From Paracoccus indicus (GTDB lineage Bacteria > Pseudomonadota > Alphaproteobacteria > Rhodobacterales > Rhodobacteraceae): a DNA stretch of 64,000 bases. Shown here one piece after another: positions 20,801-28,763 of the stretch. The position numbers were made by a program, and so were the translations under genes. A model generated the notes under the pieces. That model had not been told where the DNA came from. It saw only the letters and a list, made by a program, of their open reading frames with translations, and ran no database searches. Every line of letters starts with the position of its first letter. Position 1 is the first letter of the stretch. Location: NCBI RefSeq assembly GCF_003056335.1, contig NZ_PYWA01000002.1, forward strand, positions 186,001 through 250,000. Reading direction: 5' to 3'.

Positions 20801-21246
20801 GCCCGCAGCCCAAGCGTGCCGTCCGCGCCGGTCCCCGACAGGATGACGCAGGCCGAGGCCGGCCCCATGTCCTTGGCCAGGCTTTCGAAGAAATCGTCGA
20901 TGGGGCGGCGCAGCCCGCGGGGCTGGTCGAATTCGGTCAGACGGATGCAGCCGTCCTCCAGCGCCATGCCGACGCCGGGGGGGATGGTATAGACGCATCC
21001 CGCCTGCAGACGCTCGCCCTCGGTCGCCTGCTGCACAGACAGGGCGGTGCGGCGATCCAGCAGTTCGGCCAGCACGCTGTCATGGGTCGGGTCCAGATGC
21101 TGGATGATGACATAGGCCGCCGGATCCTCGCGCCGCGCATCGCGCAGCAGGTCCTGCAGCGCCTCCAGCCCGCCGGCCGAGGCACCGATGCCCACGACTG
21201 CGAAACTTTGGCGCTGCTGCGTCCAGGTCGGTGTGGCGTCATTCAT
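17827..21246 (-). CDS. CheB-CheR-PAS-HWE hybrid histidine kinase
   Basis: A 1139-residue multidomain signalling protein. Residues ~12-195 are a CheB methylesterase domain with the triad Ser23 (GASAGG), His50 and Asp142 (GTGADGTLG), without a receiver domain. Residues ~215-470 are a CheR methyltransferase with NVTRFFRDP and the SAM loop VPGCSSGEEAYS. A Glu/Asn-rich coiled coil spans ~632-715, followed by one or two PAS domains (~715-950). The C-terminal HWE kinase has the phosphoacceptor His959 in EMDHRVKN, HELATNAFKYG at 1052 and the W-T-E motif. The ATG overlaps the stop of the upstream LOV gene by 8 bases, so the two are made together. No cognate response regulator is nearby. Confidence 0.9.
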   Translation of the reverse strand: MNDATPTWTQQRQSFAVVGIGASAGGLEALQDLLRDARREDPAAYVIIQHLDPTHDSVLAELLDRRTALSVQQATEGERLQAGCVYTIPPGVGMALEDGCIRLTEFDQPRGLRRPIDDFFESLAKDMGPASACVILSGTGADGTLGLRAIKENGGMCVVQEPRTARYDGMPLSAESTGLVDFVLPPERIVPAILQFFQSSDTELAEDAMLADARDICQHLLDQTGHDFSGYKMSTLVRRIRRRLQVLNMTSTKDYLRHLKRTPEECDALLNEFLINVTRFFRDPEMFETLREKAIRPMVQAADGDEIRVWVPGCSSGEEAYSVAMLIDAEMRAAGVRPRFTVFASDIDRKMIDMARAGTYPISALADIPEPFRHEYVTHRDALMQITPQLRDRVRFSLHSVLRDPPFARVDLISCRDLLIYLDESLQSRILPLFHYAIRPEGYLFLGPSEGVRRESVHFTELDRPARLFQRDDSTARLPMDLPFSRHEAGDRSRSPAAQPLREPLSQNGQSQGAQRRVLERFAPASLQVSRSGEVLWSAGRLGRFLSVDPTARKPVLAASIVHSGLKDAVSQALEQVASTGRAVVVRDLLSRSDMGAQPVTLFAEPLADRSILLVFSETGDYRATPENDDLDELHVRESRNDLLEEELRRMQIELNGTVEELETTNEELKSSNEEMMSMNEELQSTNEELSTVNDELKSKIDDLTAANSDLQNFFLATKIPLLVVDRDVRVRNFTSAATQIFPLRKSDHGRPLADVSNVFASDTLLKMASEVASTGDPASTELTEAGRDRVWRVDAKPYRGLDGHLDGAMLVFEDVSDLRDLRVEIERQEERLNSVRSLARIAVWQFDTLTQTLTIDDSSNLLGIGRTAELPLSAFAGLIAPGDRDGLIEDLTACGEGRDFRRVIAPSSNALSDVLLEAAGQAFGCEGEKPRVLGVMVDVTSAQSAAKLREAVISEMDHRVKNLFTQISAMLRMAARETDDAQEVVSEVSSRISALSRSHGLTTARGRNEHVLIESLVKTTLAPYRGARVELSGDQTVIQPRQVVPLSLILHELATNAFKYGVLGHVKGRLTVSWQQSGDQITLDWTETYDEEQSDQGEGGGFGSVLLEGAAAQVGSELDIEQTATCRRTRLEFKGASD

Positions 21247-21784
21247 CTCGGATCGTGATCCTTGCTAGTGTCGTGATCGACCGCGCGATCAATTCGGCGG
21301 AATCGGCCATGATCAGGCCCAGCTGTTCGGCGGCGCGCCTGACGTCGTTGACGTTGCGCGCAAGGCTGGCGTCATGCTCGGCCTGCCGACCGTTCCGCCG
21401 CGCCCTGTTCAGGTCGAACTGCGAGGCCAGCACGAAGACCGTCTCGCCCGAGGCGCGGCGCAGCTTCGACAGGAACACGAGGTTCATGAAGTCCCGCCCG
21501 TCCCTTGTCCGGTTCAGGACCGGAAACCGGCCGTCGTGGGCATCGCCGTCGTGCAGGAAATCGCGAATGGCGGTCACCTGTTCGGCAGGAGTCTGCGGTG
21601 TCTGCAGGAACCGGCAGTTGCGACCCTGCACCTGATCCTGATCGTATCCGCACAGGGTGGTGAACCCTTCGTTGACCAGGCACAGCGGCATGTCGTCTTG
21701 CGCCGTCGCCAGCGACAGCGCGATATGCGACTTGGTGAATTGCGCCCGCAACGTGTCGGGTATCTGCGCGGCTGGCATCTGCAT
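21239..21784 (-). CDS. Short LOV-domain blue-light sensor protein
   Basis: A 181-residue protein that is almost entirely one LOV (PAS-type, flavin-binding) domain plus a C-terminal helix. The photoactive Cys57 lies in GRNCRFLQ, the FMN-contacting Asn appears in NRTRDGRDFMN, and the conserved Gln122 lies in LASQFDLN, so light-dependent flavin-cysteinyl adduct formation is expected. There is no output domain. It is translationally coupled (8-base overlap) to the HWE kinase and may give that kinase its light input by protein contact; that is an inference. Two in-frame ATGs (21784, 21778) are both possible starts; GGGACAGG precedes the first. Confidence 0.88.
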   Translation of the reverse strand: MQMPAAQIPDTLRAQFTKSHIALSLATAQDDMPLCLVNEGFTTLCGYDQDQVQGRNCRFLQTPQTPAEQVTAIRDFLHDGDAHDGRFPVLNRTRDGRDFMNLVFLSKLRRASGETVFVLASQFDLNRARRNGRQAEHDASLARNVNDVRRAAEQLGLIMADSAELIARSITTLARITIRDE

Positions 21785-21859
21785 CCTGTCCCGGCTGACA
21801 CGGTGTCATCCGTGCGGCGAATGTAGAAACTTGGCCTTCGGGCGACAAGGTATCAAATG

Positions 21860-22888
21860 TTATGCATCCTTGGGCGGCGGCGCGGTGCTGGCACGCTCCA
21901 TCAGTTCGACGTCCAGCATGACGGTCTGGCGGTCGTCATCGCCCTGCATGCGGGCCAGCAACAGTTCGGCCGCGCGGCGCCCAAGCCGCGTGCGATACTG
22001 GCGGACGGTCGTCAGCGGCGGCAGGCAATATCCCGACATCTCGATGTTGTCGAACCCCATGACCGAGATCTGCTGCGGGACGGCGATCCCGGCCATGCTC
22101 AGCCCGTGGATGACGCCGATGGCCATCTCGTCGTTGTCGCAGAAGATCGCGGTGGGGCGCGGTTCCATCGCCAGGATGCGCGGGACGGCATCAAGGCCCG
22201 ATCTTGTCTCGAAATCGCCGCGGATGCTGTCGTTCGGTCCGGGGGCGGGCAGGCCGGCTTGGGCCAGGCCCTGCAGAAATCCCTGCCGCCGCGATGCGGT
22301 CAGCGTATTCGGTGCAGGCCCCGTGACGTGCAGGATGCGGCGATGTCCCAGGCCCGTCAGATGCTGCGCGGCAAGTCGTCCCCCCTCGACGTTGTCGGCC
22401 AGCACGCGCGGGGCGTCCAGCCCCTCGATCCATTCGCAGGCCTGCACGACGGGCGGGCAGCCGGGGCGGGTGAACAGCCCGGGATCGAGGCTGCCGTCCA
22501 GGACGATCACCCCATCCGACCGCGACCGGTTCAGATAGGGGCCAAGAACCGCTAGCGCAGGCTGGTCGCCCACGGCGGTCGTATCCATGACCAGCAGGCT
22601 GAGCCCGCGCTGACGCAGCACCGTCGAGATGCCCGCCAGGATCTGCGAGAAGAAGGGGTTAGCGATATTGGGCACCAGCGCCAGCACGCCGCCCACCTGC
22701 TGCTGCCGCAGGTTCCGCGCCGTCAGGTTCAGCGTATAACCGGTGGCCGCGATCGCATCCTCGACCGCCTTTCTGGTCGCCTCGGACACGATGGCGGGGT
22801 TCGACATGGTGCGGCTGACCGTCGCGACCGAGACCCCCGCCACTCTGGCGACATCATGGATGCGAGGGGGGCGGGACGGTTCTGACAC
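21860..22888 (-). CDS. LacI family transcriptional regulator
   Basis: A 342-residue repressor with the LacI helix-turn-helix at the N-terminus (PRIHDVARVAGVSVATVSRTMS) followed by a periplasmic-binding-protein fold (VLALVPNIANPFFSQIL, FCDNDEMAIGVI, VMGFDNIEMSGY). I place the start at the GTG at 22888 because AGGAG lies 10 bases upstream and it puts the HTH at the usual position; the longer frame adds unconserved residues. It is divergent from the sugar operon, and two operator-like sites lie between the two. Three more sites of the same pattern occur further on, so it probably controls itself and the whole 23-33.8 kb cluster in response to a sugar or sugar derivative. Confidence 0.92.
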   Translation of the reverse strand: MSEPSRPPRIHDVARVAGVSVATVSRTMSNPAIVSEATRKAVEDAIAATGYTLNLTARNLRQQQVGGVLALVPNIANPFFSQILAGISTVLRQRGLSLLVMDTTAVGDQPALAVLGPYLNRSRSDGVIVLDGSLDPGLFTRPGCPPVVQACEWIEGLDAPRVLADNVEGGRLAAQHLTGLGHRRILHVTGPAPNTLTASRRQGFLQGLAQAGLPAPGPNDSIRGDFETRSGLDAVPRILAMEPRPTAIFCDNDEMAIGVIHGLSMAGIAVPQQISVMGFDNIEMSGYCLPPLTTVRQYRTRLGRRAAELLLARMQGDDDRQTVMLDVELMERASTAPPPKDA

Positions 22889-22941
22889 GCGGGCATGGCT
22901 CCTGCTGAAAAGGGGATCAGGGATAGCGCAAAAATTGCTGT

Positions 22942-22955
22942 TGTAAACCATTTCA
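22942..22955. promoter_or_regulatory. LacI-type operator, site 1
   Basis: TGTAAACCATTTCA, in the gap between the divergent LacI gene and the sugar operon. It shares the pattern TGTAA-N4-TTTCA with four other sites in the cluster and lies 31 bases (about three helical turns) from site 2. Confidence 0.7.
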
Positions 22956-22972
22956 GACTGTGAGAGCGTTGA

Positions 22973-22986
22973 TGAAACCGATTACA
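22973..22986. promoter_or_regulatory. LacI-type operator, site 2
   Basis: TGAAACCGATTACA; its reverse complement TGTAATCGGTTTCA matches the site 1 pattern. It ends 41 bases before the start of the first sugar gene, a position that would block its promoter. Confidence 0.7.
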
Positions 22987-23027
22987 TCATCGCGGTGCGA
23001 TCATGGCGTGCGGTCAAGGGAGGACAT

Positions 23028-24086
23028 ATGCAGACAATGAAGGGCCCCGGCCTGTTCCTTGCGCAATTCGTGGGAACGGACGCGCCATTCGACAGCTGGG
23101 ACGCGATCACGGCCTGGGCGGCGCGATGCGGTTACCTGGGGGTGCAGGTGCCGTCGGGGGCAGGGGCGCTGCTGGATCTGGACCGCGCGTCCGGGTCGCG
23201 CGGCTATTGCGACGAACTGGCGGGGCAGGCTGCGGCCAACGGCATCGCCATCACCGAGCTTTCGGCCCATGTGCAAGGTCAGCTGGTGGCCGTCCATCCC
23301 GCCTATGATGAAATGTTCGACGGTTTCGCGCCCGCCGCGCTGCGTGGCAATCCCAAGGCGCGTCAGGAATGGGCGGTCGATCAGCTCATCAAGACCATCG
23401 ACGCCTCGGCCAATCTGGGGTTGGACCGGATGGCGGCCTTTTCCGGCGCGCTGGCCTGGCCCTATCTCTATCCCTGGCCGCAACGTCCCGCCGGTCTGAT
23501 CGAGGCCGCCTTCGACGAACTGGCCGCCCGCTGGCGTCCGATCCTGGATCATGCCGACAGCCGCGGCGTCGACATCTGCTTCGAGATCCACCCCGGCGAA
23601 GACCTGCACGACGGCGCCACCTTCGAGATGTTCCTGGACCGCCTGGACCAGCATCCCCGCGCGATGATGCTTTACGATCCGTCGCACTATCTGCTGCAGC
23701 AGCTGGATTACCTGCAGAACCTGGACATCTATGCCGATCGGATCGGCATGTTCCACGTCAAGGATGCCGAGTTCAATCCGACCGGGCGGCAGGGCGTTTA
23801 TGGCGGCTATCAGCCTTGGATCGACCGCGCCGGGCGGTTCCGCAGCCTTGGCGACGGGCAGGTGGATTTCAAGGCGATCTTCTCCAAGCTGACGACGATG
23901 GGTTTCGACGGCTGGGCCGTGGTGGAATGGGAATGCGCGCTGAAGCACCCCGAGGACGGCGCCCGCGAAGGGGCGGCCTTCGTGCGCGACCACATCATCC
24001 GCGTCACAGACCGCGCATTCGACGATTTCGCCGATGGCGGCGCCGATGACGCCGCCAACCGCCGGATGCTGGGGCTGGAGGTTTGA
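23028..24086 (+). CDS. Cytoplasmic sugar phosphate isomerase/epimerase-type TIM barrel
   Basis: A 352-residue AP-endonuclease-2-type TIM barrel, the fold of xylose isomerase-like enzymes and of several 3-keto-sugar lyases and epimerases. Metal-binding positions are visible: Glu in CFEIHPGED, Asp and His in LYDPSHYL, His-Val-Lys-Asp in FHVKDAEF and Glu in VVEWECAL. There is no signal peptide. AGGGAGGA precedes the ATG at 23028. It is the first gene of the operon; the next gene's ATG lies two bases after its stop. The substrate is not known; pairing with a Gfo/Idh dehydrogenase is common in inositol and keto-sugar pathways. Confidence 0.85.
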   Translation: MQTMKGPGLFLAQFVGTDAPFDSWDAITAWAARCGYLGVQVPSGAGALLDLDRASGSRGYCDELAGQAAANGIAITELSAHVQGQLVAVHPAYDEMFDGFAPAALRGNPKARQEWAVDQLIKTIDASANLGLDRMAAFSGALAWPYLYPWPQRPAGLIEAAFDELAARWRPILDHADSRGVDICFEIHPGEDLHDGATFEMFLDRLDQHPRAMMLYDPSHYLLQQLDYLQNLDIYADRIGMFHVKDAEFNPTGRQGVYGGYQPWIDRAGRFRSLGDGQVDFKAIFSKLTTMGFDGWAVVEWECALKHPEDGAREGAAFVRDHIIRVTDRAFDDFADGGADDAANRRMLGLEV

Positions 24087-24088
24087 TC

Positions 24089-25201
24089 ATGGACCGACAT
24101 ATCCCCATCCGCCTTGGCATGGTCGGCGGTGGCGCAGGTGCCATGATCGGCAGTGTCCATCGCATCGCGGCGCGCCTGGATGGGCAGTTCGACCTGGTGG
24201 CGGGGGCTTTGTCCTCGACCCCCGAAAAGGCGGCGGCCAGCGCGGCCGAGGTCGGCATCGCCCGCAGCTATGGCAAATACGAAACCATGGCACGCGAAGA
24301 AGCCGCGCGTCCGGACGGCATCCAGGCGGTCTCCATCTGCACCCCGAACCACCTGCATTTCCAGGTCGCCAAGGCGTTTCTGGCGCAAGGCATCCATGTC
24401 ATCTGCGACAAGCCGATGACCGCCACGCTGGATCAGGCGCGCGCCCTGGCCGATCTGGCCCGTGGCTCGGATGCGCTGTTCATCCTGACGCACAACTATT
24501 CCGCCTATCCGCAAATTCGCCAGGCGCGTGCCATGATCGCGCGCGGTGATCTGGGCCGGATCCGGCTGGTGCAGGCCGAATATGCGCAGGACTGGCTGAC
24601 CGAGGACACGGACAGCAAGCAAGCCGAATGGCGGGCCGATCCGGCCAAGGCGGGCGCTGGCGGGGCCATCGGTGACATCGGCACGCATGCCTTCCAATTG
24701 GCGCGTTTCGTCACCGGCATGCTGCCCGAACGGCTTGCGGCGGACCTGTCCAGCTTTGTCCCCGGTCGTAGGCTGGATGATAACGCGCATATCATGATGC
24801 GCTATGCCGGTGGGGCCAAGGGGATGCTCTGGGCGTCGCAGGTCGCGCCGGGCACGGAGAACGGGCTGAAGCTGCGGGTCTATGGCGACAAGGCCGGGCT
24901 GGAGTGGGCCCATGAGACGCCCGAGACCCTGTGGTTCACCCCCTTCGGCAAACCCACGCAGAAGCTGCGCCGCGCAGGCCCCGGCAGCCTGGTCGAGGGC
25001 AGCCGCGTTCCCCCTGGCCACCCCGAGGGTTATCTGGAAGGCTTTGCCAACATCTATGCCGAAGCGGCCGCCGCAATCCGCAGCGGCACCCGCCCCGACA
25101 CCCTGCCGGGGATCGAGGACGGGCTGGAGGGCATGTATTTCATCGACGCCTGCATCCGCTCGAACGATGCGGATGCGGCTTGGGTGCAGGTGATGCCATG
25201 A
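24089..25201 (+). CDS. Gfo/Idh/MocA family oxidoreductase
   Basis: A 370-residue NAD(P)-dependent sugar or inositol dehydrogenase. The Rossmann motif is LGMVGGGAGAMIGSVHR at the N-terminus, the usual E/D-K-P appears as CDKPMTATL near residue 112, and the catalytic-region GDIGTHAFQL with His lies near 200. I prefer the ATG at 24089 (GGAGGT upstream) to the TTG six bases earlier. Its stop overlaps the ATP-binding gene's start (ATGA). In this cluster it could reduce an imported 3-keto sugar or oxidise a sugar to one. Confidence 0.9.
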   Translation: MDRHIPIRLGMVGGGAGAMIGSVHRIAARLDGQFDLVAGALSSTPEKAAASAAEVGIARSYGKYETMAREEAARPDGIQAVSICTPNHLHFQVAKAFLAQGIHVICDKPMTATLDQARALADLARGSDALFILTHNYSAYPQIRQARAMIARGDLGRIRLVQAEYAQDWLTEDTDSKQAEWRADPAKAGAGGAIGDIGTHAFQLARFVTGMLPERLAADLSSFVPGRRLDDNAHIMMRYAGGAKGMLWASQVAPGTENGLKLRVYGDKAGLEWAHETPETLWFTPFGKPTQKLRRAGPGSLVEGSRVPPGHPEGYLEGFANIYAEAAAAIRSGTRPDTLPGIEDGLEGMYFIDACIRSNDADAAWVQVMP

Positions 25202-26703
25202 CCGATCCCGTTCTGGCGCTGGACGGCGTCACCAAATCCTTTGGTCCCATCGAGATCCTGCACGGCGTCGATTTCGCCCTGCGTCCCGGAGAGGTTCACG
25301 CCCTGATCGGAGAAAACGGCGCGGGCAAATCGACGACGATGAAGATCCTGGCCGGTTACCTGGACCCGACGGGCGGGCAGGTGAAGCTGGACGGCAAGCC
25401 CATCGGGTTCAGCGGCTCGGATCAGGCCGAGGATCTGGGCGTCATCATGATCCACCAGGAATTCAACCTGGCCGAACATCTGTCGGTCGATCAGAACGTC
25501 TTTCTGGGCCGCGAACTGACCAAGGGCTGGCGGCTGGATCACAAGTCCATGCGCCAGCGCACCGCCGATCTGCTGAAGCGCCTGCATTGCAAGGTCGATC
25601 CCGGCGCGCGGGTGTCGGGGATCTCGGTTCCCGACAAGCAGATGGTGGAGATTGCCAAGGCCCTGTCGCGCAAGGCGCGGGTGCTGATCATGGATGAACC
25701 CACCGCCGTCCTGACCGAGCGCGAGACCGAGATCCTGTTCGAACAGGTCGAACGCCTGCGCGCGGAAGGGGTGGCGATCCTCTATACCTCGCACAAGCTG
25801 GGCGAGGTCAAGCGCATCGCCGACCGTGTGACGGTCCTGCGGGATGGCACGATGGTCCGGTCGGACCTGACGGCCGATGTGACCGAGGATGACATGGCCG
25901 CCGCCATGGTCGGGCGCGAGCTGTCGGACCTGTTCCCGCCCAAGTTGACGGGCAGCGACGAACCGATCCTGACCGCGCGCAACATCACCGTGCCGGGCAT
26001 CGTCGATGACGCCAGCCTGACCCTGCACAAGGGCGAGGTTCTGGGCATCGGCGGGCTGGTCGGGTCGGGCCGGACCGAGCTGGCCGAGGCGATCGCAGGT
26101 TTGCGCCCCCGCAGCGGCACCGTCACGCTGATGGACCGCGACCTGCCTGCGGGCGACGTGGCACAGGCCATGAAGGCGGGGCTGGCCTATCTGACCGAGG
26201 ACCGCAAGGGCGCGGGCCTGCTGCTGGACAAGTCGCTGCGGGAAAACCTGACGCTACCGCTGCTGGAAACCTTCGGCAGCCCGCTGATCGAACGCAAGCG
26301 CGAGGATGCGGCGCTGGACCGCGCCATCGAGGATTTCGCCATCCGTGCGCCTGCACGCGACATGGCGGTGGGCGACCTTTCGGGCGGCAACCAGCAGAAG
26401 CTGCTGCTGGCCAAGACATTGCTGTCGAACCCGCAGGTCGTCATCATCGACGAACCGACGCGCGGCATCGACATCGGCACGAAACAACAGATCTATACCC
26501 TGATCGCCAAGCTGGCCGCCGAAGGCCGCAGCATCATCGTCATCTCCTCGGAAATGCCCGAGCTGATCGGCCTCGCCTCGCGCGTGGTGGTCATGCATGC
26601 GGGACGCATCGCGGGGGAACTGGCGGGTGCGGACGTCACCGAGGGCGGCATCGTGCGCCTGGCCATGGGCATGGACGGAACATCAAAGGACAGTGCAGCA
26701 TGA
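25198..26703 (+). CDS. Sugar ABC transporter ATP-binding protein (ribose/CUT2 type)
   Basis: A 501-residue double ATPase, the RbsA/MglA form in which both nucleotide-binding domains are in one chain. The first half has GENGAGKST and VLIMDEPTAVL, the second a divergent P-loop (GLVGSGRTE), the signature LSGGNQQK and VVIIDEPTRGID. The first half's signature region reads SGISVPDKQ, degenerate as usual for this class. Start and stop overlap neighbouring genes by 4 bases (ATGA at both ends), so the three genes are tightly coupled. It powers uptake of the sugar bound by the periplasmic protein two genes on. Confidence 0.95.
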   Translation: MTDPVLALDGVTKSFGPIEILHGVDFALRPGEVHALIGENGAGKSTTMKILAGYLDPTGGQVKLDGKPIGFSGSDQAEDLGVIMIHQEFNLAEHLSVDQNVFLGRELTKGWRLDHKSMRQRTADLLKRLHCKVDPGARVSGISVPDKQMVEIAKALSRKARVLIMDEPTAVLTERETEILFEQVERLRAEGVAILYTSHKLGEVKRIADRVTVLRDGTMVRSDLTADVTEDDMAAAMVGRELSDLFPPKLTGSDEPILTARNITVPGIVDDASLTLHKGEVLGIGGLVGSGRTELAEAIAGLRPRSGTVTLMDRDLPAGDVAQAMKAGLAYLTEDRKGAGLLLDKSLRENLTLPLLETFGSPLIERKREDAALDRAIEDFAIRAPARDMAVGDLSGGNQQKLLLAKTLLSNPQVVIIDEPTRGIDIGTKQQIYTLIAKLAAEGRSIIVISSEMPELIGLASRVVVMHAGRIAGELAGADVTEGGIVRLAMGMDGTSKDSAA

Positions 26704-27680
26704 GCACCCTTCGCAACATGCGGCAGAACCTGCCGGTCATCGCGCCCATCGTGGCGCTGGTAGTGCTGATCCTGATCGGGATCGCGCTGAACCCCAACTT
26801 CCTCAGCTATGCCAACATCACGAACGTGCTGGCGCGGTCAGCCTTCATTGGCATCATCGCCATCGGCATGACCTTCGTCATCACCGCGGGCGGGCTGGAC
26901 CTGTCGGTCGGGTCCATGGCGGCCTTCGTCGCGGGCCTGATGATCCTGGTGATGAACCTGCTGACCGACAGCATGGGGCAGGGGCTTCCGGTCATCCTGA
27001 TCGGCATCGCGCTGGCGCTGGGTGTCGGCATCCTTGCAGGCTTCATCAACGGCATCCTCATCACGCGGGCGGGGATCGAGGCCTTCATCCTGACGCTTGG
27101 CACCATGGGCATCTATCGCAGCCTTGTCACATGGCTGGCCGATGGCGGCACGCTGTCCTTGGGCTATGAAATGCGCGAGATGTATCGCCCCGTCTATTAC
27201 GGCGGCATCATGGGGATCAGCTGGCCGATCATCGTCTTTGCCGCCCTTGCCATTCTGGGCGAGATCACCATGCGCCACACCGCCTTCGGCCGCCATTGCG
27301 CCGCCATCGGATCGAACGAGAAGGTGGCGCGCTATTCCTCGGTCTCGGTCACGCGGGTCAAGCTGGCGACCTATGTGCTGCTTGGCCTGTTGGTGGGCAT
27401 CGCGGTCGTCATGTACGTTCCGCGCCTCGGATCCGCATCCGCCACCACCGGCCTTCTGTGGGAGTTGGAGGCCATCGCCGCGGTCATCATCGGGGGCACG
27501 CTGCTGAAGGGGGGCTTCGGCCGCGTCTGGGGCACCGTCGTCGGCGTGCTGATCCTGTCGCTGATCGGCAACCTGCTGAACCTGACCGACGTCGTCAGCC
27601 CCTATCTGAACGGTGCCATCCAGGGCGTCGTCATCATTCTTGCCGTCGTGCTGCAGCGAAACACCGGCACCGCGCGCTGA
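26700..27680 (+). CDS. Sugar ABC transporter permease (ribose/CUT2 type)
   Basis: A 326-residue integral membrane protein of the RbsC type with about ten membrane segments. The family signature AGGLDLSVGSMAAFVAG lies near residue 62, and LEAIAAVIIGGTLLKGGFG near the C-terminus. It forms the channel partner of the preceding ATPase. The ATG overlaps the ATPase stop (ATGA), and the binding-protein gene follows after 27 bases. Confidence 0.95.
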   Translation: MSTLRNMRQNLPVIAPIVALVVLILIGIALNPNFLSYANITNVLARSAFIGIIAIGMTFVITAGGLDLSVGSMAAFVAGLMILVMNLLTDSMGQGLPVILIGIALALGVGILAGFINGILITRAGIEAFILTLGTMGIYRSLVTWLADGGTLSLGYEMREMYRPVYYGGIMGISWPIIVFAALAILGEITMRHTAFGRHCAAIGSNEKVARYSSVSVTRVKLATYVLLGLLVGIAVVMYVPRLGSASATTGLLWELEAIAAVIIGGTLLKGGFGRVWGTVVGVLILSLIGNLLNLTDVVSPYLNGAIQGVVIILAVVLQRNTGTAR

Positions 27681-27707
27681 TTTTCATCTGTGGGAGGAGA
27701 GACCACC

Positions 27708-28643
27708 ATGAGAAAGACCCTGATCGCCACCATTGCCCTGATCGGGCTGACCGCCATGCCCGCGCTGTCGGAAACCATCGGGATATCGATCCCGGCGGCG
27801 ACCCATGGCTGGGCCGGGGCGCTGAACTTTCATGCCGAACGCACGGTCGAGCGGTTGAAGGAAGCCAACCCCGACCTCGATTTCGTGCTGACCACGACAT
27901 CCGACCCCGGCCAGCAGGTGTCCGACCTGGAGGATATGGTCGCCACCCGCGGCATCGACGCGCTGGTCGTCCTGCCCTTTGAATCCGAACCCCTGACCGG
28001 GCCGATCCAGCGCATTGCCGACAGCGGTATCTGGGTCACGGTCGTCGATCGCGGCCTGGCGCAAGAGGGGATCGAGGATCTCTATGTCGCGGGCGACAAC
28101 GACAGCTTCGGTCGCACGGCGGGCACCTATTTCGCCGATACGCTGGACGACGGTGCCAAGATCGTCGTGATGCGCGGCATCGCCTCGACCGTGGACAACG
28201 AACGCGTCGCAGGTTTCGAATCGGCGCTGGAAGGGTCGGGGATCGAGGTTCTGGCCATGGATCACGGCAACTGGAACCGTGATACCGCCTTCAACCTGAT
28301 GCAGGACTACCTGTCGCGCTTCCCCGAGATCGACGCGGTCTGGGCCGCCGATGACGACATGGCCGTCGGTGCCCTGGCCGCCATCGAACAGGCGGGCCGA
28401 AATGACGAGATGATCGTCGTCGGCGGCGCGGGCATGAAGGAAATGGTCGACCGCATCCGCAACGACGACAAGACGGTGCCGGTCAACGTGACCTATCCGC
28501 CTGCCATGATCTCGACCGCGATCGAGATGACGGCGATGGGCCTGACCTCGGGGGCGCCCTTCAGCGGCGATTTCATCATCGCCTCGCAGCTGATCACGCC
28601 CGAGAACGCCGAGGATTTCTACTTCGAGGACAGCCCCTACTGA
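27708..28643 (+). CDS. Sugar ABC transporter periplasmic substrate-binding protein
   Basis: A 311-residue periplasmic binding protein of the ribose/galactose (peripla_BP_4) type. The Sec signal MRKTLIATIALIGLTAMPALS is followed by GISIPAATHGWAGAL, the start of the first lobe, and aromatic and Asp residues in VVDRG and WAADDDMAVGAL fit sugar binding. GGGAGGAGAG precedes the ATG at 27708; a longer in-frame start at 27690 lacks support. The ligand is unknown; given the neighbours it may be a keto sugar or the sugar freed by the exported enzymes. Confidence 0.93.
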   Translation: MRKTLIATIALIGLTAMPALSETIGISIPAATHGWAGALNFHAERTVERLKEANPDLDFVLTTTSDPGQQVSDLEDMVATRGIDALVVLPFESEPLTGPIQRIADSGIWVTVVDRGLAQEGIEDLYVAGDNDSFGRTAGTYFADTLDDGAKIVVMRGIASTVDNERVAGFESALEGSGIEVLAMDHGNWNRDTAFNLMQDYLSRFPEIDAVWAADDDMAVGALAAIEQAGRNDEMIVVGGAGMKEMVDRIRNDDKTVPVNVTYPPAMISTAIEMTAMGLTSGAPFSGDFIIASQLITPENAEDFYFEDSPY

Positions 28644-28655
28644 TCGGCTGACCAT

Positions 28656-28683
28656 CTGCGGCGCGGGCCCCCTCGCGTCGCAG
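28656..28683 (+). terminator. Hairpin after the binding-protein gene
   Basis: CTGCGGCGCG pairs with CGCGTCGCAG (one G-U pair) around an 8-base loop, 12 bases after the stop. It has no T-run, so it may mark partial termination or protect the upstream mRNA, as is common after binding-protein genes. Confidence 0.5.
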
Positions 28684-28721
28684 GGACCGGACCCTTGGAG
28701 GAGGGGACGTCCGCCCTGTGA

Positions 28722-28735
28722 TGTAAACGGTTACA
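28722..28735. promoter_or_regulatory. LacI-type operator, site 3
   Basis: TGTAAACGGTTACA, with perfect 5-base arms TGTAA/TTACA, 28 bases before the start of the Tat-exported TIM barrel gene. It is the most symmetric of the five sites and suggests an internal promoter for the 28.8-32 kb genes. Confidence 0.7.
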
Positions 28736-28763
28736 AGCGAATTGACCAAGAAGGGAGGATGAC

